Assembly: GCF_016097555.1 (NCBI RefSeq)
Contig: NC_054712.1
Span: 40,925,426-40,989,425, forward strand
Origin: Gigantopelta aegis
Lineage: Eukaryota > Mollusca > Gastropoda > Neomphalida > Peltospiridae
Length of the DNA stretch: 64,000 nt
Reading direction: 5' to 3'
A program made the translations under genes and the position numbers. This document shows, one piece after another, positions 12,801 through 27,800 of this stretch. The first letter of the stretch is position 1. Every line of letters begins with the position of its first letter. Below the pieces are notes generated by a model. The model saw only the letters and a program-made list of their open reading frames with translations, was not told the origin of the DNA and did no database searches.

Positions 12801-15800
12801 AAATAGAAAGTATGTCTTGTAACTAGTAAAAATAGAAAGTATTTCTTGTAACTAGTCGTAAAAATAAAAAGTATGTCTTGTAACTAATCGTAAAATAGAA
12901 AGTATGTCTTGTAACTAGTAAAAATAGAAAGTATGTCTTGTAATTAGTCGTAAAATAGAAAGTATGTCTTGTAACTAGTCGTAAAAATAGAAAGTATGTC
13001 TTGTAACTAGTCGTAAAATAGAAAGTATGTCTTGTAACTAGTAAAGCTAGAAAGTATGTCTTGTAACTAGTAGTAAAAATAGAAAGTATGTGTTGTAACT
13101 AGTCGTAAAAATAGAAAGTACATGTTGTAACTAGTCATAAAAATAGAAAGTACATGTTGCAACTAGTCATAGAAAGAGAAACAAGTCGTAAAAATAGAAA
13201 GTATGTGTTGTAACTAGTCCCAAAAATAGAAACTATATTTTGTAACTAATTGTAGAAATAGAAAGTACACATGTACATGTATGTGTTGTAACTAGGGATG
13301 GGACGATTATTCGATGTTACCGATAAACGCGGTTTTAGGCCCACGGTTCGGTGCACCATTTTCCAATTTGCGAACCGCGGTTCATTTTGGTTTTTTTTTT
13401 TAAATATGGTACATGTACATGTATAAAAATTTTCACACATTGCTGGCAATCTTGATGACCCGCAAAGTATTTCGGCCAATTACAGCATTTGATTCCCTAA
13501 ACCGGACATGTTTGCATGGGCAATATTTTTTTATAAACTTGAAACAGCCTTTATTGGGAATATAAACTTATGTAGTGTTATCTCCTGATATTTGACTGCA
13601 AATTATAATTAAAAACACTCTGCTGATGAATGTCATATTGGAGCTACATGTAAAAATATATATTTTTTTTTTTAAAGCAAGTGGCATCAACCACACATAC
13701 ACATGTAGTCAGTTCTCTGTAAACAGTTTACATTGAGATTTTTCCCTTTTTGCACAGTGCGATATCTGTATAAAATTTACCTTGAGATTTTTCCCTTTTT
13801 GCACAGTGCAAATTCTGTAAACAGTTTACCTTGAGATTTTTCCATTTTTGCACATTGCAATATCTGTATAAAGTATACCTCAGTCCTTGCCTTTTGAAAA
13901 ACAAAGGTGAGTGAAAAATCGCACACCTCAAAACGCTTAGGCGAGTGAAAAATCGCACTCATCAAAATGCTAAGGCGAGTGAAAATCAAGCATTTATTAA
14001 TTTAGTAATTGGTACATGTAAATGTAGAGACATATGTTGCAAAAATGAACCAATAAACCAATGTTTTCTTCTAATTTTATGTTGTTTGGTTCATTAGTGT
14101 AGTCTGACTTCTTTTCCCTTTCAGGAATGGAGTTATAGTTTATTAAAAAGTTTTAGGAGTAGTACTATAGAAATATAATTATGACATGTATACACTGAAG
14201 CAAACCATTTGATTTCTTAATTACAATATGTATTATTCAGATAATTTGATGCACACAATTATACATATACCTTTTCAGTGTTAGATGGTTTGATAAACGT
14301 GCAGCTAAACATATATAGGAACCAACTTGTCTCGAATTTGATTATTATGTACAACGAACATGATTAGGATAGTTGGGATGGGAAAAAACACTGGTTCCGA
14401 GGAGGTGGTTCATGAACTACGACACAAGCATATCAGGTGTGCACTGCCGACTCATACTCGTGAAACGTGGGCCTACAATTACTTCAAATGATAGTGTTAG
14501 TTGGGACACTGACATTCACATGGCATTTTTAATTCAACATGACGCAACCAATCTCCCTCCCTCAACATTTTGTAACATGTCATTTAACCTACCGCTACAA
14601 GTTATGAACAGCTCTGACGGCGTTATATCATTGATCTAGAACGGCCCCATTGTTGTTAATAACAAAATACACAAACTCTGAAAAAAATCTTTCATTGCAA
14701 AGGATTTTATTCAAAACGTGGGATGCCATAATAAAGATAATATAAAAAACCCATAATTTTAGACACCATCATCAATGCGTATTAAGTTGTCAAGTAGACC
14801 AGCGTGTGCGTGCAGAATTCCAAGAGTAAAAATAATCTGACACCAATAGCTCTGATTGGTCAATATGCCACAGACTACTGCGCATCAAATCATGTTCCAG
14901 TCACGTGGTCTGTGACTTTCTAACAAATGAAACAAAAATTAAATAGTCGGAAATGATCATTGATTACTGTTACTATAGTGTGTACATATATACATATCTA
15001 AATAACATATGCACATTTATTAACCTCTGGCTGAAATACAAATATTTAAATGAAGTTTTTTTTTGTGTTTTTTTATTATTCAATCTAATTTTTTATTTTT
15101 TTAAAAAAAGTATAAAATTACACGATTGCCATTTTCTGGACCTTACGTAAGCTTTGTAGGCTAACAGTTATGAACTAATCGAGACAATTTGACCGACTTC
15201 GCTGATTTCCGTAACAAGTTCATTTGTGTAGGCTACAGAAGCCACTATTTAATTCAATCCCATTTCTTTTTTTGTCATAACTATATGAACAGTATAAATG
15301 AGTTATCCTTATCAGACGATCTATTACCTTACAAAAGTGAACTGTTTCTATTTAATAATAAATTAAATAGGCAAAGAATTTTGATCGGATTGGTACATCT
15401 TCGAAGATGTCTATTAAACCTGTGTTTTCCGATTTGTATAGCACAGATAAGTACCAGTCATATATTAAAATCTTGCATGGACGCTACCGTTCTCGTAACA
15501 TTTTTTTCTGGTATTATTAAATGGATCTTTCTATCAGCTACATAAGATACATGTACAATGTAAATAGTGGCAATCAATATACAAAATTATTTTATGTGCA
15601 CTGTTTGTTAAGTGTAACGTGCATTATTTTTCACACTCGCCAGATTGAAATTATGTGCGCTGTACGAGCGCGATCGCACCCGCGCACCTTAAAAAGCAAG
15701 GTCTGATACCTTGAGATTTTTCCATTTTTGCACAGTGCGATATCTGTATAAAGTTTACCGTGAGATTTTTCAATTTTTGCACAGTGCGATAACTGTATAA

Positions 15801-18800
15801 AGTTTACATGTAGATTTTTCCTTGTTTCATATGGCTCAATATCTGTAAATAGTTTACCTTTAGATGTTTCCCTGTTTCGTAAGGCACGATATCTGTCAGA
15901 AACTTCATGAGGAATGTAAAAGATTTTCTGCTGGATGCTGGAGACCGGGATCCATCTCCAAATGTTTTCTTAAAATAAACAAACAAATATAATACAATGA
16001 AATGATGTGTTCTCACTCGTCATACTCAAATCAATAAAATCACTGTTCTTGACTTCTAACATAGTTGCTACATTTTAACTTTATTGTTGTGGAAGTAACA
16101 ATAATATGCCACTCACTACTCAGCAAATCAGCAGCATTTAGGTGACAAATTTAGTGCCATCAGAAAAAAAGTGCCCTTTTCATTACTTTGCTTTAGTTAG
16201 TTGTGATGTGTTAGGCTATCCATTGATCATAATTATGGTGTCAATACAAGGTCAATCCATTCGACAGATCCTGCTGTATGCTGCCTTCATTTGTTCACCG
16301 AACTGAACGCCAAATCCTGCTCTATGCTGCCTGTATCCTGAAGTTTAATTAAAGCAGCGTCCTATTTCAGACCCCTTCAAGTAAACTGTAGAAATATTTC
16401 AAACTCAAAGTTGAAATATGTCGAACTCAGTGGAAATATGTCAAATTCAAAGTATCAAATGTATTTTTTTTTTAGCAGGATGACATGATCACCATATTTA
16501 TAATTATCTTGTGTTAATATTTTTGCTGGACCTTTTCAGGTTTATTTTGTCAAATAAATTTGAATTTTTTTTTTTTAGGGGTTTCTATCATATGTGTTGG
16601 TGGATTTGTTACTGTTAATAGTAATGGGTCACTTTTAAGAATTGTAACCCTTCCAAGGACAGACTTTTTCTAATTGACCAAGTTTTAATTAAGTCCTGCA
16701 TTTCCATAATCTTAGAGTTATAATTATCTTCTATTATACAATCTAAATTAACTGTAAAGATTATATACAAAGACGATAAAAAAAATTCCACATCCCATTT
16801 TTGTTTCCATCGTGTGTGATGATAGACTTCTTTGAAATGCTTTTTGCTACATATCCAAATGGCTTTTAACATGTGTAATTAATTCTTAAACCAGTAATAG
16901 TCAAGTAAAAAACCATCGTATTATTGAGAGACCGGGATGATCCGTCTAAAATAAACATTGTATCATCAGTGTATTGTGGTATCAGGTATTCTTCGCCATC
17001 AATAGTAATGCCCTTTATATCTTTGTTGTTTCTCACCAAAATAGCAAGAATATTGGCGCAAATTATAAAAAATATACGTGGACACCTTCCACACAGCACT
17101 GTTAGGATTACATATATTTACCTGAAACCAATCCTGGTAGGTGGGAAATATGTGGACACCTTCAACACAACACTGCCGCGCCAGCAGGAATGCAACGATT
17201 GTGTTCTCCATCTCACAGTTCTCCAGCCCTTCCTTGAGAACGCTTGAAATGTGATCTACAAACACAAAACAGCTTCTACTGATGTGTGGACGAGTCCAGC
17301 ATACAGCAAAATATGTCTGGTATAGAAATTATAGCAAAAAGCTACCCATTTTAACTTGTGTTAAAAATATGCATTATGTTTTATTCAAAATATTTTTAAT
17401 GGGTATTATCTCAATTAATTGAGTAAACAGATGAGATATGATAGTCTCATATCACAATATCTCACGACATTTTAACTGAGAAAACAAACGAGATATGTTA
17501 CAGTTTCCTATGACAATATGTCACCTCTGATGAACTGAGGAAAGAGACAAGATATATGTTACAGCTTTGTATGACAATATCTCACAACTGAGTGAGGAAA
17601 CATGAGATATGTTATAGTTTCCTATGACAATATCTCATGACTGATTAACTGAAGAAACAGACAAGATATGTTAGTTTTATATGACAATATCTCACCACTG
17701 ATTAACTGAGGAAACAGACGATATGTTAGTTTCATATAACAATATCTCACCACTGATGAACTGAGGAAACAGACGAGATATGTTAGTTTCATATGACAAT
17801 ATCTCACAATTGAGTGAGGAAACGTGATATGTTACAGTTTCATATGACAATATCTCCCCACTGATTAATGGTGGAAACAGATGAGATATGTTAGTTTCAT
17901 ATGACAATATCTCCTGACTGATTAACTGAAGAAACAGACAAGATATGTTAGTTTCCTATGACAATATCTCACGACTGATTAACTGAGGAAACAGACTAGA
18001 TATGTGACTATATCTTTCCACTGATTAACTGAGGAAACAGATGAGATATATGAGTTTCCTATGACAATATCTCACCACTGATTAATTGAGGAAACAGACG
18101 AGATATGTTAGTTTCGTATGACAATATCTCACGACTGATTAACTGAGGAAGCAGACAAGATATGTTAGTTTTATATAACAATATCTCACCACTGATTAAG
18201 GAAGGAAACAGACAAGATATGTTAAAGTTTCGTATGACAATATCTCACCACTGATTAACTGTGGAAACAGACGAGATATGTTAGTTTCATACGACAATAT
18301 CTCACAACTGAGTGAGGAAACGTGATATGTTACAGTTTCATATGACAATATCTTCCCACTGATTAATGGTGGAAACAGACAAGATATGTTAGTTTCATAT
18401 GACAATATCTCACAACTGAGTGAGGAAACGTGATATGTTACAGTTTCATATGACAATATCTCCCCACTGATTAATGGTGGAAACAGATGAGATATGTTAG
18501 TTTCATATGACAATATCTCATGACTGATTAACTGAAGAAACAGACGAGATATGTTAGTTTCATATGACAATATCTCACGACTGATTAACTGAGGAAGCAG
18601 ACAAAATATGTTAGTTTTATATAACAATATCTCACCACTGATTAATGGTGGAAACAGATGAGATATGTTAGTTTATGACATATGACAATGTTAGTTTCAT
18701 ATGACAATATCTCACGACTGATTAACTGAGGAAGCAGACAAGATATGTTAGTTTTATTTAACAATATCTCACCACTGATTAAGGGAGGAAACAGACAAGA

Positions 18801-21800
18801 TATGTTAAAGTTTCGTATGACAATATCTCACCACTGATTAACTGTGGAAACAGACGGGATATGTTAGTTTCATACGACAATATCTCACAACTGAGTGAGG
18901 AAACGTGATATGTTACAGTTTCATATGACAATATCTTCCCACTGATTACTGGTGAAAACAGATGAGATATGTTAGTTTCATATGACAATATCTCTTGTCT
19001 GATTAAATGAAAAAACAGACGAGATATGTTAGTTTCTTATGACAATATCTCACAACTGAGTGAGGAAACGTGATGTTACAGTTTCATATGACAATATCTT
19101 CCCACTGATTAATGGTGGAAACAGATGAGATATGTTAGTTTCATATGACAATATCTCATGACTGTTTAACTGAAGAAACAGACGAGATGTGTTACAGTTT
19201 CATATGACAATATCTCACGACTGATTAACTGAAGAAACAGACGAGATGTGTTACAGTTTCATATGACAATATCTCACGATTAACTGAGGAAACAGACGAG
19301 ATGTGTTTCAGTTTCATATGACAATATCTCACGATAGATTAACTGAGGAAACAGACGAGATATGTTACAGTTTTATATGACAATATCTCACCACTGATTA
19401 AGGGAGGAAACAGTCAAGATATGTTACAGCTTCGTATGACAGTATCTCAAGACTGATTAACTGAGTAAACAGATGAGATACCTGTATGTTAGTTTCATAT
19501 GACAATATCTCAGGACTGATTAACTGAGGAAAGATACAAGATATGTTACAGCTTTGTATGACAATATCTCACCACTGATTAACTGAGAAACAGATGATAT
19601 GTGTTACAGCTTTGTATGACAATTATGTCCCAATATCTCACCACTGACAGGAAACAGACAAGATATGATACAGCTTTATATGACAAAATCTCACCACTTA
19701 TTAACTGAAGAAACAAGATGAAATATGTTACAGTTTCATATGACAATATCTCACGACAGATTAACTGAGGAAACAGATGAGATAAGATACAGCTTTGTAT
19801 GACAAAATCTCACCACTTATTAACTGAGGTGCGCCTGGGAAACAGACGAGGTACGTTGCGAGAAATGACAGGAGAGTCTCCCAGTTGACTTCCTGTCTGT
19901 CAAGGACTCGTTGCAAGATCTCAAGAACATCACCCGCTGCAAACGGGATGAAGAGCTGCAAGCAAAAACAATAAAGACAATCATTGTGAACACTCAAACG
20001 GGACAACACAATCGTTGTGAACACTTAAACGCAACAACACAATCGTTGTGAACACTCAAACGGAACAACACAATCATTGTGAACACTCAAACGGGACAAC
20101 ACAATCATTGTGAACACTCAAATGGAACAACACAATCATTGTGAACACTCAAACAGAACAACACAATCATTGTGAACACTCAAACAGAACAACACAATCA
20201 TTGTGAACACTCAAACGGAACACACAATCATTGTGAACACTCAAACGGAACAACACAATCATTGTGAACACTCAAACGGAACAACACAATCATTGTGAAC
20301 ACTCAAATGGAACAACACAGTCATTGTGAACACTCAAACGGAACAACACAGTCATTGTGAACACTCAAACGGAACAAAGAGCTACAAGCTATTTAAATAC
20401 TTTCCATTGATATCCTCATTCCTTTCAGTCCAGAACAAATTACACATAAAATAATGAAAATGAATGTTATTAACATCAGGTGCAAATTAGAAATTTCGAA
20501 AACTTAATTGAATTGTACAGTTCTCAGGAAAGTCATTAATGAAAATTTAATTTACATAACAAGATCATCCAAGATGAGGTCTGTTGCCAGGGCAACGACT
20601 GACATGTTATAGTCAGTAGCATTCTCATATGTCTCATCCTGAGCCCAGTAGGCTACCACAAACTTTTTCCCCTTTGACTTTAACTTTTCTATTTTTCCAG
20701 AATAGATCACCTGGTGACCATCCTCATACCACACTTGACAGATGGAATTCCCAACACATTTTCCCGTCAATATGTCTGCAATATGTTTGTGTTTGGTGCC
20801 TGACAGTTTTGGAAATATTTCAGGAATTTCATCTATTTCAATCTGTTTTAGTTTCTTTTTCTTAATCCTTTCTTAAACAGCTTTTGTTAGGATGGCATCC
20901 CTCTTTTTCTTGTCCATGACACCAAGGTAGTCGACTGTGCCATTTTTCTGGGGTCTCATTTTGCTTCAGAGATAGCAGAGAGTAGCATTCTGGGCCCTTT
21001 TCTTGGCAGAGCTAAATATACTCATGACTTCTTCAGCCTCAATGTTATGTGTACGGACTGACTTTGTTTTATTCTTCAATCCAACTGTGATAGTCAAGTC
21101 GAAGTATTTTTTAGTACTGCCGCAGAACAACATCAAGCACAGCACCGATACAAGCATCCATCATTGATGTAAAAATGTCTGCATTTTTGGTAGGGTGTCT
21201 CAGGGCCTGAAGTGTATGATCTGAGGTTTCCAGCGGATAATCAAAAACATCTCTCTCCCAATAAAGAAGATCAAGTGGATCCCTTTTCACTTTCAGCTTT
21301 TCCAGCACCTTTTTTACCATTGTAATGTCTTCGACATGCTCTATTTGATCCTCTGCACTCCTGTAGAACTTTATTATCCATGGACCAGTGACGAACTTTC
21401 CAAGGAGACTAAGCACTTGCATCTCTATGTGAGCTGTAGCTAGATTGAAGTTGCTGAGAAGGCTTGTTCGTAAGCCCCCACAAGACATACCCTTCTCAAG
21501 AAACGTTTGGAACATAACTTAATGCTGGATCAGAACACCGCAAATGTGGAAAAGGATATGGAGACGATTGCCTCTGTAGCATGGGAGTATTCCACAGGGA
21601 AGACCTTCATTTTCTAAAACAATCACAAAGCCACGAGGGTCGCCCTTACTGTCCTTGTATCGCAATTTGTTCATGGCTAATATAATATTGGCAGCGACAC
21701 AGTCTTTGCCAAAGAGTCTCTTAAAGAGATGTGGTATGGCGTCCTCGCATTTCTTTAAAGCTGATCTTGCTTTGGTGGCTACTGAATCCAGAGGATGTAA

Positions 21801-24800
21801 GTGACAATTCAGCTTGTTCAGCGATTTCTTCCAGGCCTGATTCACCAGCTGGATAGCAGCATAGTTTGCCGCACACCTGTCAGTTAAGGTGTTCGAAATG
21901 TTCGAAATTACTTTTCTCTTGCAGTCTTCTTGATCCAACTCGAGAAAATAAGAATGAACATATGCCAAATTGTCTACCAAGTCACAAATGTGGTTGCTGT
22001 AATCCTCAGCACTACCTCCAGTTCATCGACAGCAACAATAAAACATTTCGATTCTGTGGTTACATGAATGCTGTTCACGTGGCTTCCCACCTAACATGGT
22101 GTGTTTGTTGGCAATTATTGCTTCTGCTGTCTGAAGATTGGATATGGCTCCCAATTCCCGTGTCATTGCCTCGACTGTTGTTCTGTGAGGAATGTCTGAT
22201 AAAGTAATACCACATCGCTCACCAAACGTTTTCATAATGACTGGTATGTTAGCAGTTGGCACCTGGTTGACGAGGGCATCATATACCATCATCCTCACAT
22301 GGGAAGAATACCCCTTCCCATCTACCTTGGTAGTTTTGTTATCTGCTTTCATCTCCTCTACTTTCTCTTCAAGCAACATTTTCTCTTTTTCTTGTGGTAA
22401 TTTGTTGTTTTGCCAAAGAAGAAACCTGGTCTTGCACTGTCTTCAGAACTGTACCAACATTGGAATCACTGAACTCATCTCTAAGCCTTAATATTTTATA
22501 ATTTTTGCATTGGACAGATTGATTTGAAGTCTTTACAGATCTCTTTTGTTTTGTTCTTATATTTCGGATAGCCAGTATCTTCTCCCTTTGCATTGTAAGT
22601 TTTTTTTGTCACAATACCATTAAACTAGTCCGGAGTCTTTTACAGTTGGCGCACTTTGAAATCTTCCTTGTTTTTACAGGTGATTTGAGAAGAGGTGGTG
22701 TGGTTATGCCTGCCGTCGGCATTTCTTGCATTTCTGATACATCATGACTAGTTAAGTTGTCTGGAATTAAGGAAAATTATTCTTGACAAACTGACTTGAA
22801 GCTGTTAATTTCATTATGATCAGATAGGTGCCGAAACCTGTTGAGAGACTGATGAACAATTCTTTTGACTCTTGCATCGAAGATAGCGTAAAATTGCTTC
22901 ACTATGGGTTTCATGCTGATACATTGAAGGAATATGCTTAAAGATATCTCCCTTTGTTTTGGCACGACTACAGTCACAGCTGCTGATATAAAGAAATAAA
23001 ACGTGTCCCTTCAAAAAATCCAAGGAAGTAGGCAGTCGAAAAGTTGTCTTAACAGTCACTGCTTCGTGATACCTGGTTGGGCAGGAGCGATAGACTGAAA
23101 TGCTTTCTTACGTTTAGGTAGCATCTGGAAAAATTAAATAAAAACAAAATTTAATTAGTGAAAAGATTATAACCAGGACAGTACATACCACATCCTTTGG
23201 TATACTATGGTGCACTAGCTGGAAAGGGAAAAAGCCCAATAAAAAAATTGGTCCACTAAGCAGATTTGATACGTAACTGAATCACATCAGGTGAATGCTC
23301 AACTCACTGAGCTGGATCCCACTCTATCAAATACTATTAACCTTTATAAAAAAGATTTTAAGCAAAACAATTTGCATTAGAATGTGATAGTATTAAGTAA
23401 GTTACTGTAACTGATATTAAAGTAATATTTAATAGCCAGGATCTTTAATATGAACTTTCCCATACAAAACAGTACATAACACAGCCTTATGGGGAGGAGA
23501 AGCACTGGCTAGAATGGGAAAAGTCCAATGGTAGTCAGGTCCACGAAGATTCGACCGGGCCCACCTTAAGCGACAACTCTACCAACTGAGCTAAATCTGG
23601 TCCCATATATAATTATTTATATGAACACAAACTAAGTCAAACCAAGAATATATATTATGTATATGGGGGGTGGGGGTTGTAATAACTTTTTAAAAAATAA
23701 GTTGTAATAACATAAAAATAAGCTGTAATAACTTAATTCACAAACATAATGATTAAATTTAATTTTGTGAACCTGTTGAAAATTTAATTAAAGAAAATTC
23801 ATTTCAATAATTAAAAAACACATTTAAACCAAAACAGAATCAGGGTATATGCACTTGGGTTTTATTTTGACTGGCCAATCAGGCCACTCACAGCAACACT
23901 TTGACTCGTCTGTACAACTTTTGAATGGCCCACGACCGTATTTCGTTAAACAAAAAGAACTTACTTAAATTGCACTTTAAAAACATGTTATCATATCATA
24001 CAAACAATAATAACAACACAAAAGAAGGAAACAGAACTTGTTTTAGTTTTATTACAAACTGTTGTAATTAAATTATAATTATTATGTTGTCACGGGACCC
24101 ACACATTAAAACATCTGGAATGTTATACCAAGGCTCAGTCTTGGAATGAATAAGGTGCTATTAATAATTATGGTCGTATGACGAGGAATTAAAAAATACT
24201 AAGCTGACAGCAATCTATGATGACATCGTTCGCAGTGACGATTGGGTGTTTGGTATAGTAGACTTGGTATATTCCACAAGAAACAAAAACATACATTTGT
24301 ACCAACACAATGTAACATTGGATAACCTCAGGCTTGTAAACAAATTTTGTTTGTGAAACATAGCGTACCAGAATGTGACGAGTTGTTCAGATTGTAACTA
24401 AATGGAAAGTAAAGACGGACATAGCCTAAGTGTTCCGACTGAACCTACAAACACATTTACGTGGTCAAGGTTTTCTGAATACATAATCAAAACCGTCCGA
24501 GACTGTTCGATAGACTGGGGAAGTGATTGCTATTATGTCCTATATAGATTTGGTTGCGCAGATACTAATAGAAAACCAGTTAAAAACAATAAATAAAAAA
24601 TAACTTTCCGATCTCTTACAAACATTAATTATTTGCATTTTGATATGCGGAAATTTTCGGTCGCGATATGGGCGACACGTGATAAGGTTTTGACTTGCCC
24701 GACGCTATTTTACAATACAATATAAATACTGTTAATCATGTCCACTTACCTTTTAAAGGTGTCCGATTCCTATGTAGGTGAGATTTTGCTGGTTGAAATT

Positions 24801-27800
24801 CAGTGATGTTTTCAAAGCGATGTGAAATGAAAAATATTGATCTTGTACAAAATTTTAAAAAAACGAAACCGGAAAGGGATATCTACACTACGTCACAGCC
24901 ATGAATCATTCGGATTCCCCCCTTGTGAACCAATGAAAACCACGCTTTTGTAGACACCACTGCAAACAGAGGAGTTCTCCTGACACAGTTATCTGGTTAG
25001 AACTGGCCACTGTCGATAGTGTGTATTCCCACATACCTACAATTATACATATCGCAATTGTGGGGTGCTAGCATTTTGTTGATACAGTTGTAAATGCATC
25101 TTAAAATATCATAAAATCATGGGGCTCTATAGGAAACAAAATAAGTTGTTTTTGTTTGTTTGTTTTAACTTACTTTGAACTGTTCTGTGTTTGTGGTTCC
25201 TCCAAAATTGTCAATGACTATACGCAATTATAATTTTGAACCGCATACCAGTCTACAGCACCAGAAGTATAGGTAATGCGAAAACAAGAACACGTACACG
25301 GACCGAATTAAATTTTAAAAAATGAATTACGGACTTGAAACTTTCACGTATGTATATTAATTTAGCGTACAAGCGTATTTCTGTTCATCCATGCGTACAA
25401 AATATGCACAAATCGTCCACATAGGCAGGTCTGTACAGTACCATAAAACAATATATACAACAATGTATATTTCACAACAAACATTTATGACCCAGTTTGC
25501 AAAGCCTGATTTTGACTTGCACATTGTGTAACTACTTTATGTTTCAACATTAACCCTATTATGTACAAGATACCTGGTATTAAAGTAACCATGTAAACAG
25601 AGGACAAAATAAAAGCATTAATTCTTGATGGAAACAGAATGTAGATTAAACGGATACGTTGAAAAATACAGTGTAACTGGTTAGAGATAATTTAACAAAA
25701 ATTACCTGTTTATAAAAAGAAGAAATGCAAGCCTCCACTTTCGCCGATTTCCAATTTCTTTGTTGTTTCAAGGCTTGGGAAACTAAAAATTAGCAAAAGT
25801 AAGATTTATGTATTCATTCAATACCTTGAAGACACAAAAAATACACTCAAGATGCATTAATATGTTTTATTTTTAATGTGTATTTTTCATGCACAAACTT
25901 ATAACAGCCAAAAGAATTTGTTACATGCAGGTAATGTTCAAACACACTCTCCTGGACACACATATCCAGATAATGTATAAAATGTGCATGAGAAGGAAGG
26001 AAGTGTTTTATTTAACGACGCACTCAATACATTTTATTTACAGTTATATGGCGTCAGACATATGGTTAAGGACCACACAGATATTGAGGGCGGAAACCTG
26101 CTGTCGCCACTTCATGGGCTACTCTTTTCGATTAGCAGCAAGGGATCTTTTATATGCACCACCCCATAAACAGGATAGCACATACCACAGCCTTTGATGT
26201 ACCAGTCATGGTGCACTGGCTGGAGCGAGAAATAGCCCAATGGGCCCACTGATGGGGATCGATCCCACACTGACCGCGCATCAAGTGAGCGCTTTAGCAC
26301 TGGCCTACGTCTGCCCCATTTTGTTTAACGACATTATTAAAGCACAATGATTTAGCACAAAATTTTTGTACTCAGAGAGGAAAGCCACTACATTTTTTTT
26401 TCAATTAGCAAAGGATCTTTGCACCATCCCACAGACAGAATAGCCTTTGATATAACAGTCATGGTGCACTGGCTGGAACGAGAAATATCCTAATGGGCCC
26501 AATGACAGGGATCGATCCCAGACTGACCGCGCATCAAGCGAGCACTTTAGCACTGGACTACGTTCCACCCCACAATGCATAAAGTTACTGTACTGGGGCC
26601 TAATTCACTCAACTCTCGCAACTTTGCTAAAAGACTTGCAAAGAGAATGCTTTGTTGTCTAGCAGAGCCTAATAGAGCTTTGAGAATTAGGCCTCTGGTA
26701 TATACCACACAACAAGTGAAAGACAACAACTCAGACCTTTCAAACATGGCTTGTAGCTCATAATCAGTGACAGCGTGTGTGTGCAGAACTTCCGAACACT
26801 GACCGGGCTGATTTCGGCACTCGGAGTAAGACACGCGTATCTCAACAAGGACGTCTCACCGGGCTTCGCAAGGAAGTCTGAAGGAAAAGTTACACACAGT
26901 GTAGCAGATTGTGTAACCAGTAGATGTTAGGCATAAATCAAGGCTTCTAGATTATGGTAGCCCCACTCTTATGGCTAGTGATATCCAATGTTGGGCTAGT
27001 AAATAACTACTATTGCCATGCCCGACGGCTAGTGATTTTTTTTTTGTCAAATGTTGCAGTTAAGTCTATTTTGTAAATATGAATATCCTGGCCCCAACCC
27101 ACCTTCATGTTGGTGTTTGTAAGCTCTGTCTCACTCTTTAGGTGACATATCTGATTATTACTATTATTTAGTGAAATTGTATTAACTTAAAGTAAAGTAG
27201 GGCTAGTAAATTTTTAATTGTGTCTAGTAATTAGTTTTAAATCACTGATCCCATGGCTAGTGGATTTTATAAAAATTCTAGAAACGCTGATCATAAATAT
27301 ATATTACCAATTGCTACACACTGGTGTTCAGCATCGCAAAGAAACTTGCAAACACTAAGTGAGTTACTGTTTTCAATTAACAGAAAATGTTTTAATAGGT
27401 GCTTTCAACAGATAAAATACAAAGAATTATGCAATTTGATATACAACTTCTGTAACAATTAACAATTAATATGTATCTTAAGGATTTCAAACAATCATAA
27501 AATGAAGAAAAAAAACCCTTTAATTGTGTATCATTTGCCTTACTTTTTGTTAATCCATCCACAATAGAGATGCAAACCTGAATAAAAAGAAAAGAAAACA
27601 GATATGCAAACATGGATCAAAACGTTTAGAATATCAGCAATTAGCCAATGATAGCACCTAGATTGTACAAACATTAAATGTTAGTAAGCATATTTTTATA
27701 CTGTACAAACTTTAAATTTGTTAGCAAACAAGTCTTTTCATATTGCACAAATGTTAAATTTGTATAGTAATCAATCAATCAATAAAATATTTACATGCTC

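Larger units (their letters stand above)
23127..25705. other. FANCA intron 11, left of exon 11; no gene recognised
   Basis: Mostly AT-rich. It holds two SINE fragments (listed separately). A 64-codon plus-strand frame at 24402-24596 has no similarity I know. Nothing else supported. Confidence 0.5.

Noticed and set aside
26547-26834. Minus-strand frame [20 protein letters not shown] as FANCA coding
   Set aside because: Wrong frame: a stop lies just upstream, while the overlapping frame [16 protein letters not shown] is open across the whole exon, fits both phases and aligns better with human FANCA.
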